Positions 17,654 to 24,048 of a stretch of 36,948 nt of DNA are shown here, piece after piece. Below the pieces are notes generated by a model. It saw only the letters and a list, made by a program, of their open reading frames with translations. It was not told the origin of the DNA and made no database searches. Numbering within the stretch: position 1 is the stretch's first letter; every line of letters starts with the position of its first letter. The stretch comes from Gemmatimonadetes bacterium 13_2_20CM_2_65_7. Its GTDB lineage: Bacteria; Gemmatimonadota; Gemmatimonadetes; Gemmatimonadales; GWC2-71-9. The position numbers and the translations under genes were made by a program. The DNA lies in NCBI GenBank assembly GCA_001915025.1, contig MNDR01000073.1, forward strand, positions 1 through 36,948. The letters are read 5' to 3'.

Positions 17654-17682
17654 GCCTCACCCCCTGGGCCGGGGGGTGAGGC
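17654..17682. terminator. Hairpin between convergent exporter permease and kinase genes
   Basis: GCCTCACCCCC (17654-17664) pairs perfectly with GGGGGTGAGGC (17672-17682) around a 7-base loop. It fills exactly the space between the two stop codons. No strong T-tract follows on either strand, so it may work as a bidirectional stem that blocks readthrough or stabilises 3' ends. The left arm repeats a 12-base motif seen after the M16 gene at 4887-4898. Confidence 0.7.
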
Positions 17683-19443
17683 TTAACTCTCCGGCCGGAA
17701 CAGCGCGGCCAGCCGCCGCAGGAAGCCGCCTAACGCGCCCCTCACCGCGGCGTTGAACGCCCCCGCCGAATGGAACCGCTCGTTCGGATCGCTGCGCAAC
17801 GCGCGTCGCAGCACGTCCTCGAGCTCACGCGGAACGTCACGTCGCGCGGTGTTGAGCGGAGGCACGTCGTCCGTCGTTTGGCGAGCGAGAATCTGCTCCG
17901 GTGTCTTGCCGCTGAACGGCGGACGGCCGAGCAGTGCGAAGTAGATCGTGGCCGCGAGCGAATACAGGTCGGCGCGCTGATCGACGCGCTCGCCGAGCAG
18001 CTGTTCCGGTGCGGCGAACTGCGGCGTCCCGCTCCGTGACGTCGCGCCGCCGAAGCGCGCTCCCCCCCGGAGCGCCAATGCGAGTCCGAAATCGGTGATG
18101 CGCAGCCGCCCATCCGGCTCGATCAACATGTTCTCCGGCTTCAGATCGCGGTGGATCAGCCCGACACCATGTGCATGTTCGAGCGCGGAGAGGCCTTCTT
18201 TGAGCAAGCGCTCGGTTTGCTCGAGCGAGAGGGTGCCGTGCCGCTGCACAACCTGCCCGAGGTTCGACCCGGGGACGTATTCCATCGAGTACCAGGTGAG
18301 TCCCGCCCGGCCCATAATGTCGTAAATGCTGACGATGTTCGGATGGCGGAGCCGCGCGGCGAGCTGCGCTTCGCGCCGGAACCGTTCCAGGACGCCGGGG
18401 TCGGCGGTGAGTGAAGGATGCAGGACCTTGATCGCGACGTCGCGCTCGAGCGCGAGATCCCGGGCGCGATACACGCGTCCAAACCCGCCGGTGCCGATCT
18501 CCTCGAGCAATTCGTAGTCGTCGCCGAGCGCCCGGCGCAGCCGGCGCTCGAATCCCGATTCGGTCACTGTCGGCGCGGCGGCGGGCACCTGGAACGTCCC
18601 GGCGTCGCTGACGAAATCCTCGAGCATTTCAGTCGCCGTGTAGTAGCGCTCCCTGGGAGTCGCGGAGAGTCCCCGCACGATCACCCGTTCGACGGCTGCC
18701 GGTATCGCCGCGCGCAGCTGGCGCGGTGGCTTGATGCGCCCCGGATCGAGATCGGGAGGCATGCCCGTGAGGGCCACGTAGATGTTCGCGCTCGCGGCGT
18801 AGACGTCGCTCGATGGGTCGCCCGGTTCGGCCGCTCGTACCTCCGGCGCCATGAACGCCGTTGTCGGATCGCCGGTCGCTGGGGGCTCGAGGTACGGCAG
18901 GCACCAATTCGAATAGCGCAGATCGGTGATGACGCCCTGCCCGCCCGTGTTGATCATCAGCGTTGACGGCACGATGCGGCGCATGATGATGCCGCGCGCG
19001 TGCGCGTGCTCTAACGCGGACAACAAGTCGCGAATCAATGACATGGACTGCGGAATCGGACGCGGGCCGCGCCGCAGCGCGTCCGCGAGACTTTCCCCCT
19101 CGACCCAGTTGGCCGTGCGATAGGCGAAGGTCCCCATCTCACCGGCCGCATACACGTGTCGGATCGTGGGATGATCGAGCGCCGCAAGCGTCTCCGTCTC
19201 GCGCAGAAACCATGCGCGCCCGGGGTTGCCGGCGGCGCCCAGATGCACGCGGACCGCCAGCGGACGCTTCAACACGCGGTCCCACGCATGATAGAGCGCG
19301 CGCTCGGCGGACAACGCGACCAGGTTGTCGAGCCGGAAAGCAGGCTCGAGCGCGCGTCGCGCCTCGTCGAGTAGATCGGTTGGTGGGCTCGTCGACGTCA
19401 CGGGCGGGAAATGTAGCGAGTGCGTTTGGCTGGCACGAATCAC
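17683..19443 (-). CDS. Tandem pseudokinase-kinase Ser/Thr protein kinase
   Basis: The 586-residue protein holds two Hanks-type kinase domains. The C-terminal one (about 310-570) is intact: G-loop GTGGFGRV (317-324), Lys339 in VAIKV, HRDLKPEN (431-438, catalytic Asp433), DFG (451-453) and APE (478-480). The N-terminal one (about 38-280) aligns along its length but has lost the catalytic residues. The lysine position reads AVRV, HRD is replaced by MRR (154-156), the loop Asn is Thr161, and DFG reads DLR (174-176), while MAPE is kept. It is therefore a predicted pseudokinase, likely regulatory. There is no transmembrane helix or sensor domain. GTG 19443 is the longest start, and GTG 19402 is an alternative just after an AT-rich TACATT. 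It is divergent from an FHA-domain protease gene, its most likely functional partner. Confidence 0.92.
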   Translation of the reverse strand: MIRASQTHSLHFPPVTSTSPPTDLLDEARRALEPAFRLDNLVALSAERALYHAWDRVLKRPLAVRVHLGAAGNPGRAWFLRETETLAALDHPTIRHVYAAGEMGTFAYRTANWVEGESLADALRRGPRPIPQSMSLIRDLLSALEHAHARGIIMRRIVPSTLMINTGGQGVITDLRYSNWCLPYLEPPATGDPTTAFMAPEVRAAEPGDPSSDVYAASANIYVALTGMPPDLDPGRIKPPRQLRAAIPAAVERVIVRGLSATPRERYYTATEMLEDFVSDAGTFQVPAAAPTVTESGFERRLRRALGDDYELLEEIGTGGFGRVYRARDLALERDVAIKVLHPSLTADPGVLERFRREAQLAARLRHPNIVSIYDIMGRAGLTWYSMEYVPGSNLGQVVQRHGTLSLEQTERLLKEGLSALEHAHGVGLIHRDLKPENMLIEPDGRLRITDFGLALALRGGARFGGATSRSGTPQFAAPEQLLGERVDQRADLYSLAATIYFALLGRPPFSGKTPEQILARQTTDDVPPLNTARRDVPRELEDVLRRALRSDPNERFHSAGAFNAAVRGALGGFLRRLAALFRPES

Positions 19444-19451
19444 ACGCGAGT

Positions 19452-19462
19452 CCCAAATTGGG
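19452..19462. promoter_or_regulatory. Palindrome CCCAAATTGGG between divergent signalling genes
   Basis: CCCAA-A-TTGGG is a perfect 5+5 bp palindrome in the 23-base gap between the kinase start and the ATG of the Arg-rich protein. It stands out from the GC-rich surroundings. It could be an operator for either direction, but nothing in the window identifies a regulator. Confidence 0.4.
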
Positions 19463-19466
19463 TCGC

Positions 19467-19691
19467 ATGAATGACCGGCAGCCCTTCAATCAGCGCCATC
19501 GCCTGGAGCGCCGCGTACGGCCCGATCGCCGGACCGGACTGGATCGGCGCATCGCCGAGCGCCGGCTGCGCGCCAATGTCGTATTGGTCGAGCGCCGTGG
19601 ACTGACAGAACGGCGCAGTCGCGTCGAGCGTCGCTCCCCGACGCCACGTCGCCAGTTGAAGGACCGTCGTGGCTCGGGGCTGAAGTTCTGA
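19467..19691 (+). CDS. Arg-rich mini-protein with repeated RR dyads
   Basis: The 74-residue open frame from ATG 19467 is very basic, with Arg-Arg pairs recurring every 6-10 residues (ERRVRPDRRTGLDRR, ERRGLTERR, LKDRRGS). The texture resembles the DRR-repeat leaders found in some bacterial small proteins and before PilZ-like domains, whose function is not established. It has no signal or membrane segment. Its stop TGA (19689-19691) overlaps a CTG that opens the FHA-protease reading frame (CTGA), like the ATGA couplings elsewhere in this window. It could be a real small protein that is co-translated, or a translated leader. It could also be a chance frame in GC-rich DNA. Confidence 0.5.
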   Translation: MNDRQPFNQRHRLERRVRPDRRTGLDRRIAERRLRANVVLVERRGLTERRSRVERRSPTPRRQLKDRRGSGLKF

Positions 19692-19744
19692 GGCTGGTCG
19701 ATCGGGCCTCGGGTGAGACGGTCGCGGAATCCCGCGGCTCGCCG

Positions 19745-21637
19745 GTGCGTTTTGGCCGCGAGGCGGATGCAACGGTCAGCGTGCATGGTGATGCCGCGAA
19801 AGTCGTCTCGGCCCGCCACGCCGAGCTGCGCGTTGAAGGCAACGCCTGGCTGCTCGCCGACCTGGAAAGTCGCAACGGCACTTTTCTCAACGGCAAGCGC
19901 GTTACGGGGCCCACGCCGGTCGGCCAGGGCGATGTGATTCGTCTCGGTGAGTCCGGCCCCGAGTACCGTGTGGCCGCGATCACTGGTTCGCTCGACGCGA
20001 CGCTTCCCGAGCATCCCGGAATCCAGGAAGGCCGGGGGGGCCCGGGGGGCCGGGGCGGGCCGGCGGAGGTCCGCGCCTATGGCGTCACCTTGCTGGCGAC
20101 CGCGACCGGCAAGCGGTACGACGCGCGCGGCACCCGCATCCGACTCGGGCGGGGACGAGAGTGCGAAGTCCAACCGGTCGCAGCCAACGACACCATCGTG
20201 TCGCGGATTCATGCCGAGCTGACCGTCGGCGCGACCGGTGGCCTAGTCGTGCGAGATGCCGAGAGCAAGAACGGCACGTACCTGAACGGCGAACGCATCA
20301 GCAAGCCGATGCCTATCCGGCTTGGCGACAAGATCATGCTCGGCCAGGGCGGGCCGGTGCTGCTCGTCGAGGGGATGGGTACGGCGCCGCAAAGAGCGGC
20401 GCTCGGTCAGCAAACCGTCGTCGGACTGATCGGACAGGCGCTGGCAAAAGCGCGGGAGGAGCGGAAGAAGGGCGGACGCGGATCCACGGCGTTCATGCGC
20501 GCAGTCGCTGAAGCGGTCGGAAAGGATTCGCGGCGGAAGATTCGTTGGTTAACGGCCATCGTCATCGCGCTCGTCCTGCTCCTGGGCGGCGGCGTGTACG
20601 GCGTCTATTGGCTGCTGTCGCGCCAGGTCGAGCATACAAACGAAGCGATGCGCACCGCCGAGGATTCCTCTCGAGCGGAGGGCGACCGGTTGCGCCGGGA
20701 GTTGACGGCCGCGCGGGCGGCCGCGGCCCCGGCAGCCCAAGTCGATAGCCTGCGCGTTCAGCTCGCGGCCGCCGAGTCGCGTACCTCTCAGCTTCAGGTG
20801 GCGCTCGATCGCGCGCAGCAGGCGTTGGGACAGCAGCTCGCGGCCGGTGAATCGCAGCGTCAAGAAGGCCAGCGCGATCTGCAACGCATGCGCGATCAGC
20901 TTGCCGCTGCGGAGCGTCGCGCACCGTCGCAAGAGTCGCTCGACAGTTTGCGGCGCGCCGTGGCGACGGCGGAAAGCCAGGCGGCGAGTCTCGACGCCAA
21001 GATGCGCGCGATTCGCGGGACCGACTTCGCCGGAATGGCGCAGCAGAACCAGGGTGCCGTCGGCCTCATCACGGTGGCCCTGGGCGGTGATCGATACGAC
21101 GGCACCGGTTTCGTCATCAGCGCCGACGGCTACATGCTCACGAATTGGCACGTGGTGGCGGATTCGGCGCACGCCGAGGCGGACACGGTGTGGGTGACGA
21201 TGGCGGACCAATCGCTTGGCCGGTACGCCGATGTCATCGCCACGGCGCGCGAGCGCGACGTGGCACTCATAAAAATCCGCGGCTATCAGGGTTCGTATCT
21301 CTCGGCGATCGACTGGGGTGGTACGAAAGCGCGGCAGGGCGAGCCTGCGGCCCTGATCGGGTATCCGGCTGGATCCGGATTTGCGCGCGATCGGGCGTCG
21401 GTGGTGCGAACCTCGATGACGGCCGGAATTCTGTCACGAGTGACGCCGGATCTGATTCAGTTCGACGGCATGACGACCGGTGGCTCGTCCGGAAGCCCGG
21501 TGTTCAACGCCGATGGAGACGTGATTTCAGTACATCGCGCCGGCTTGCGACAGGGGCCGGGATTCGCGCTCTCGGTCCCCGTGAAGTATGCGATCCCGCT
21601 GATGCCGCCGGCCCTGCGCCAGCGGCTCGGCGTCTAA
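19745..21637 (+). CDS. Tandem-FHA, transmembrane, coiled-coil, trypsin-like serine protease
   Basis: The 630-residue product (from GTG 19745) has an FHA domain at about 1-78 (FGR, SARH 22-25, NGT 44-46). A Gly-rich linker leads to a second FHA at about 110-210 (LGRGRE, SRIH 153-156, NGT 176-178). One transmembrane helix follows (about 267-291), then a coiled coil (about 295-420). The protease domain (about 430-625) has catalytic His469 in LTNWHVVAD, Asp505 in RERDVALIK and Ser582 in TTGGSSGSPVF, as in HtrA-like proteases but without a PDZ domain. FHA domains bind phosphothreonine, so the cytoplasmic half should read kinase output and the protease should face the periplasm. The first FHA strand is cut by the GTG start. 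The frame stays open upstream, and a CTG at 19688 overlapping the previous stop would give 649 residues and a complete domain. Confidence 0.9.
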   Translation: MRFGREADATVSVHGDAAKVVSARHAELRVEGNAWLLADLESRNGTFLNGKRVTGPTPVGQGDVIRLGESGPEYRVAAITGSLDATLPEHPGIQEGRGGPGGRGGPAEVRAYGVTLLATATGKRYDARGTRIRLGRGRECEVQPVAANDTIVSRIHAELTVGATGGLVVRDAESKNGTYLNGERISKPMPIRLGDKIMLGQGGPVLLVEGMGTAPQRAALGQQTVVGLIGQALAKAREERKKGGRGSTAFMRAVAEAVGKDSRRKIRWLTAIVIALVLLLGGGVYGVYWLLSRQVEHTNEAMRTAEDSSRAEGDRLRRELTAARAAAAPAAQVDSLRVQLAAAESRTSQLQVALDRAQQALGQQLAAGESQRQEGQRDLQRMRDQLAAAERRAPSQESLDSLRRAVATAESQAASLDAKMRAIRGTDFAGMAQQNQGAVGLITVALGGDRYDGTGFVISADGYMLTNWHVVADSAHAEADTVWVTMADQSLGRYADVIATARERDVALIKIRGYQGSYLSAIDWGGTKARQGEPAALIGYPAGSGFARDRASVVRTSMTAGILSRVTPDLIQFDGMTTGGSSGSPVFNADGDVISVHRAGLRQGPGFALSVPVKYAIPLMPPALRQRLGV

Positions 21638-21642
21638 CTCAA

Positions 21643-21669
21643 GCGTCTGCTGCGTCTGCTGCGTCTGTT
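21643..21669. repeat. Three tandem 9-bp units
   Basis: GCGTCTGCT occurs at 21643-21651 and 21652-21660, and a third copy ending TT at 21661-21669. It fills the space between the FHA-protease stop and the convergent stop of the small secreted protein, and overlaps the latter's last codon by two bases. It is probably a slippage-generated spacer. Confidence 0.75.
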
Positions 21670-21961
21670 AGTTCCGTGAGTAATCGACCGTCACGACCAC
21701 CGACGGCCCCCCGACCGTCGCTAGCGTGCGGACTGCAGAAATCTGAGCGACGCTCGCGACCGGCTCGACGCTCTTGGTGCGCGACTCGCTCCGCACGACC
21801 TGCTGAACCCTCGAGAGAGCTTCGAACCCCTGCCGCGTATCGACCACGGTCGCGGTCGCTTGCACGGTGCCACGAGCTTGGGCTTCTGCGGCGCGCGGCA
21901 AGCTCATCGCGAGAAGAGCCACTGTCGCCACGCTGATTGCCTTACCGATCGTCCACCGCAT
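21668..21961 (-). CDS. Small secreted protein with pilin-like terminal strands
   Basis: The 97-residue protein has GGAG six bases before its ATG at 21961. Residues 1-28 form a signal peptide ending AEAQA. The mature part of about 70 residues opens with VQATATVVD and closes with PSVVVTVDYSRN. The neighbouring DUF4402-type pilin likewise opens with ITATATVL and closes with TITMTVVY, so this may be a reduced relative or an accessory component of the pilus. That similarity is by eye and short. The middle (RVQQVVRSESRTKSV) looks helical or disordered. It is transcribed away from the pilus operon, with a weaker sigma-54-like element upstream. Confidence 0.75.
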   Translation of the reverse strand: MRWTIGKAISVATVALLAMSLPRAAEAQARGTVQATATVVDTRQGFEALSRVQQVVRSESRTKSVEPVASVAQISAVRTLATVGGPSVVVTVDYSRN

Positions 21962-22007
21962 CGCCTGCTCCGTGTGAGGGTCGAGCCTGCTTTCGCCCTC
22001 CCCCTAA

Positions 22008-22023
22008 TGCAGACGCTGTACCC
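22008..22023 (-). promoter_or_regulatory. Weak sigma-54-like element for the small secreted protein
   Basis: On the minus strand the sequence GGGTACAGCGTCTGCA keeps the -24 GG and -12 GC at the right spacing plus TGCA, but differs from consensus at four other positions. It lies about 47 bases before the ATG of the 97-residue protein. It is weak alone and gains interest only from the strong opposite-strand match nearby. Confidence 0.3.
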
Positions 22024-22180
22024 GATCGCGGTTAATCCGTAACTGGTTATCAATGCACAAGTTACGCATTTTCCACGTCTGTCTCACGCCTCAAGGAGTG
22101 TTGAGAATATTTACACCTTCTTTTCTATTGCTTTGTGTAACCCTAAGCCCTATCTTGGCTTCCGCTTTTTGGGCCACTTT

Positions 22181-22197
22181 CGTCAAGAAATTTGACG
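22181..22197. promoter_or_regulatory. Inverted repeat CGTCAA-N5-TTGACG upstream of the pilin promoter
   Basis: The 6-bp arms at 22181-22186 and 22192-22197 are exact, with an AT-rich 5-base centre. It ends about 20 bases before the -24 element. It could be a binding site for an activator or repressor of the pilin operon, or a structured end of a transcript coming from upstream. Confidence 0.5.
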
Positions 22198-22217
22198 GTG
22201 CCTAAGAAACTGGCGGC

Positions 22218-22233
22218 TGGCATAAGCCTTGCC
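22218..22233 (+). promoter_or_regulatory. Sigma-54 (RpoN) -24/-12 promoter of the pilin operon
   Basis: TGGCATAAGCCTTGCC matches the sigma-54 consensus TGGCACG-N4-TTGCW: the -24 GG (22219-22220), the CA, the full TTGC (22229-22232) and the spacing are all correct. Mismatches are the two bases after TGGCA and the final W. Transcription should begin near 22244, giving a leader of about 67 bases that ends in AGGAG at 22301-22305. Sigma-54 control requires an ATP-dependent enhancer-binding activator, which is not encoded in this window. Confidence 0.75.
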
Positions 22234-22310
22234 ATTCCTGGGCTCTGGAATGAGAGAGGTGCCGAACGGCCCTCCAGCTGCCAAAAAGCTCGACACCAAC
22301 AGGAGAAGAG

Positions 22311-22808
22311 ATGCGCAATACCACGAGGCTGACCCTGGCTGTCGCCGCGCTCGTTGTCACGGGTACGGTTGCCCAGGCCCAGACGAACAACGCCAGCATC
22401 ACGGCGACGGCGACGGTCTTAACGCCGATCAACGTGAATGGCGCCCAGCAGTTGAGCTTCGGGAACGTCTTCCCGGGCGTGAACAAGAGCGTGGCCGTGG
22501 CGGATCTGACGAACGCCGGCCGGTTCGACGTCACCGGACAGGCGAACGCCCCCGTTACACTCTCGTTCACCTTACCGGTCACGCTCTCCTCGGGTTCTAA
22601 CACGCTGCCGATCGACAGCTATGCCGGCGTTCGCGCCGACAACAATCTGGAAACCGGCGGCATCGGGTTTGTTCCCGGCGCGAGCAATGCTGCGACGCTG
22701 AGCGCGGCTGGCCTGCTATATATTTGGGTTGGCGCGCGCGTGACCCCCGCCACGAACCAGGCGCAGGGCACGTACACGGGCACGATCACCATGACGGTGG
22801 TCTACTAA
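22311..22808 (+). CDS. DUF4402-type fimbrial subunit (probable major pilin)
   Basis: The 165-residue secreted protein has AGGAG five bases before its ATG and a signal peptide ending AQAQ (about residue 24). The mature protein is almost all beta-strand, with ITATATV, LSFGNVFPGV, then a GRFDVTG segment, FTLPVTLSSGSNTLPI, LYIWVGARVTPATNQ and a final GTYTGTITMTVVY. This order and the aromatic-ended terminal strand are the hallmarks of DUF4402 proteins, which resemble chaperone-usher pilus subunits. It is first after a strong sigma-54 promoter, has the best ribosome site of its operon, and is followed by an intercistronic hairpin, all expected for the most abundant subunit. Confidence 0.83.
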   Translation: MRNTTRLTLAVAALVVTGTVAQAQTNNASITATATVLTPINVNGAQQLSFGNVFPGVNKSVAVADLTNAGRFDVTGQANAPVTLSFTLPVTLSSGSNTLPIDSYAGVRADNNLETGGIGFVPGASNAATLSAAGLLYIWVGARVTPATNQAQGTYTGTITMTVVY

Positions 22809-22838
22809 GCGACTGGAAATTGGCGTCGAGCTGATGGC

Positions 22839-22873
22839 GCGCCGGCAGGGGACTCTGACTCCTCTGCCGGCGC
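22839..22873 (+). promoter_or_regulatory. Intercistronic hairpin after the pilin gene
   Basis: GCGCCGGCAGGGG (22839-22851) pairs with CCTCTGCCGGCGC (22861-22873) over 13 bp with one G-U pair and a 9-base loop. There is no T-tract, so it is probably a partial terminator or 3'-end stabiliser. In other pilus operons such a stem raises pilin mRNA relative to downstream assembly genes. Confidence 0.65.
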
Positions 22874-22898
22874 TGTCGCAAGCAGACGCACTCAACGC

Positions 22899-23363
22899 AT
22901 GAAGCGGGTATCGGTCGCGCTAATCGGAGCGCTGCTGCTCGCCGTGCCGCTGCACGCACAGCGACCGCTCACGGTCACGGGTGTGCGCGGGCTGACGTTC
23001 GGTGCCGTGCTTCCCGGAGTGCCACGCATCATCCTGCGGACCGATCCCGCCAATAGCGGCGAGTTCGACATTCGCGGGCCGAACAACAGCCAGATGCTCT
23101 TGTCCTTCGTCCTGCCGGTTGCGATGACCGGCCCGAGTGGGGCATTGATGCCGCTGAGTTTTGGCGCCGGCGATGCAGGCTACTCGCGATCGCAGTCGAT
23201 CGGGAGCCAGGTGGGATTCGATCCAAAGCAGCCGTTCACCGCGACACTGTCGAATAACGGCCGCGGGGCGGTCTTCGTCGGTGGCACGGCCAATCCCACG
23301 ACGAATCAGCGGGCCGGCGCCTACACGGCGACGCTCACTCTCAACGTGACGGTGTTGCCGTGA
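22899..23363 (+). CDS. Second secreted pilin-like (DUF4402-like) protein
   Basis: The 154-residue protein has a signal peptide (residues 1-20, ending LHAQ). Its mature sequence parallels the upstream pilin: LTFGAVLPGVPR, GEFDIRGPNNSQ, a FVLPVAMTG strand, VFVGGTANPTTNQ and a final AGAYTATLTLNVTVLP. It is therefore a diverged paralogue, possibly a minor or tip subunit. No good ribosome site is visible before ATG 22899, in contrast with the first pilin, which suggests lower expression. Its TGA overlaps the GTG of the chaperone frame (GTGA). Confidence 0.78.
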   Translation: MKRVSVALIGALLLAVPLHAQRPLTVTGVRGLTFGAVLPGVPRIILRTDPANSGEFDIRGPNNSQMLLSFVLPVAMTGPSGALMPLSFGAGDAGYSRSQSIGSQVGFDPKQPFTATLSNNGRGAVFVGGTANPTTNQRAGAYTATLTLNVTVLP

Positions 23364-24048
23364 TCCGCGTGCTGGGTCTAGCCGGAATCCTCGCGCTCGG
23401 CAGCGCGTCGCTGGCGGCGCAGGGTGTGATGGTGGCGCCGCACGCCGTCTTCATCGATCACCGCCTACGCAGCGGCTCGGTCCTCCTCTACAACCCGGGC
23501 CGGTGGGACCGCGGGAACGGCAGACGGTGCGGCTGCTCGCGCGGCCGCCCGCGGGGCTTGCCGACGGCGAATACTGGCTGCGGATCGTGATCGCGGCGCA
23601 GGCCGGTCGCGTGCCGATCACGGGCGTCCCCGACACGACGGCGATTCAGGTCGGCCTCACGCTCGAGGTTCGCACGATCATCGGCGTCAACTACCGCAAA
23701 GGCCCGGTCACGACGGGCGTGACGTTGTCGCAGCTCCGCGCGCAGATCGCCGGCGACTCGCTGATCACGCGGGCACGGCTCGAGCGGCGCGGCAATGCGG
23801 CGTTCATCGGCACGATCCGCCAGACCCTGACGGATTCGTCGGGTCATGTTCTCGCATCGTATCAGTCGCCGATCGGGGTCTACTTCACGATGGAGCCGCG
23901 ACTCGCGAACGTCATGCGACCGCCGCGGCGCGCGCGCGGCCGCTATTGGCTGCGCTACGAAGTGGTGACGGAGCGCGAGGATCTGGATCCGACGGTCGTG
24001 CTCAAGGCGCCTGCCGTTCGCGATTCAGTGCAGCTGATAATCCCGTGA
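23360..24048 (+). pseudogene. PapD-like pilus chaperone, frameshifted with apparent internal deletion
   Basis: From GTG 23360 the first frame gives a signal peptide (ending SLAAQ) and the start of a PapD-like domain, VMVAPHAVFIDHRLRSGSV and LLYNPG. It then turns to Arg/Gly/Cys-rich sequence and stops at 23590. A second frame, open from before 23503, continues the homology with RERQTVRLLARPPAGLADGE and runs through the second immunoglobulin-like domain to a stop at 24048. PapD-type chaperones carry about 40-50 residues between these two blocks, including the F1-G1 region that donates the strand. Here the blocks are joined directly at about 23494-23503. The locus therefore has lost coding sequence and its frame, unless assembly collapsed the region. 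If real, no functional chaperone is made from this gene. Confidence 0.75.

Larger units (their letters stand above)
21962..22310. promoter_or_regulatory. Divergent control region of the pilus locus (349 bases)
   Basis: This is the longest gene-free stretch in the window and is clearly more AT-rich than its surroundings. It holds the sigma-54 promoter for the pilin gene (22218-22233), a weaker opposite-strand sigma-54-like match (22008-22023), and an inverted repeat at 22181-22197. It also has a TAAC-TG-GTTA palindrome at 22040-22049 amid several GTTA/TAAC half-sites, and GTGT-N11-ACAC at 22098-22116. The last lies about 100 bases upstream of the -24 element, a usual distance for an enhancer-binding activator. 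No ORF of credible coding character was seen. Confidence 0.6.

Noticed and set aside
20028-20062. G-rich stretch as a G-quadruplex regulatory element
   Set aside because: It encodes the Gly/Arg/Pro linker between the two FHA domains, so codon content explains it adequately.
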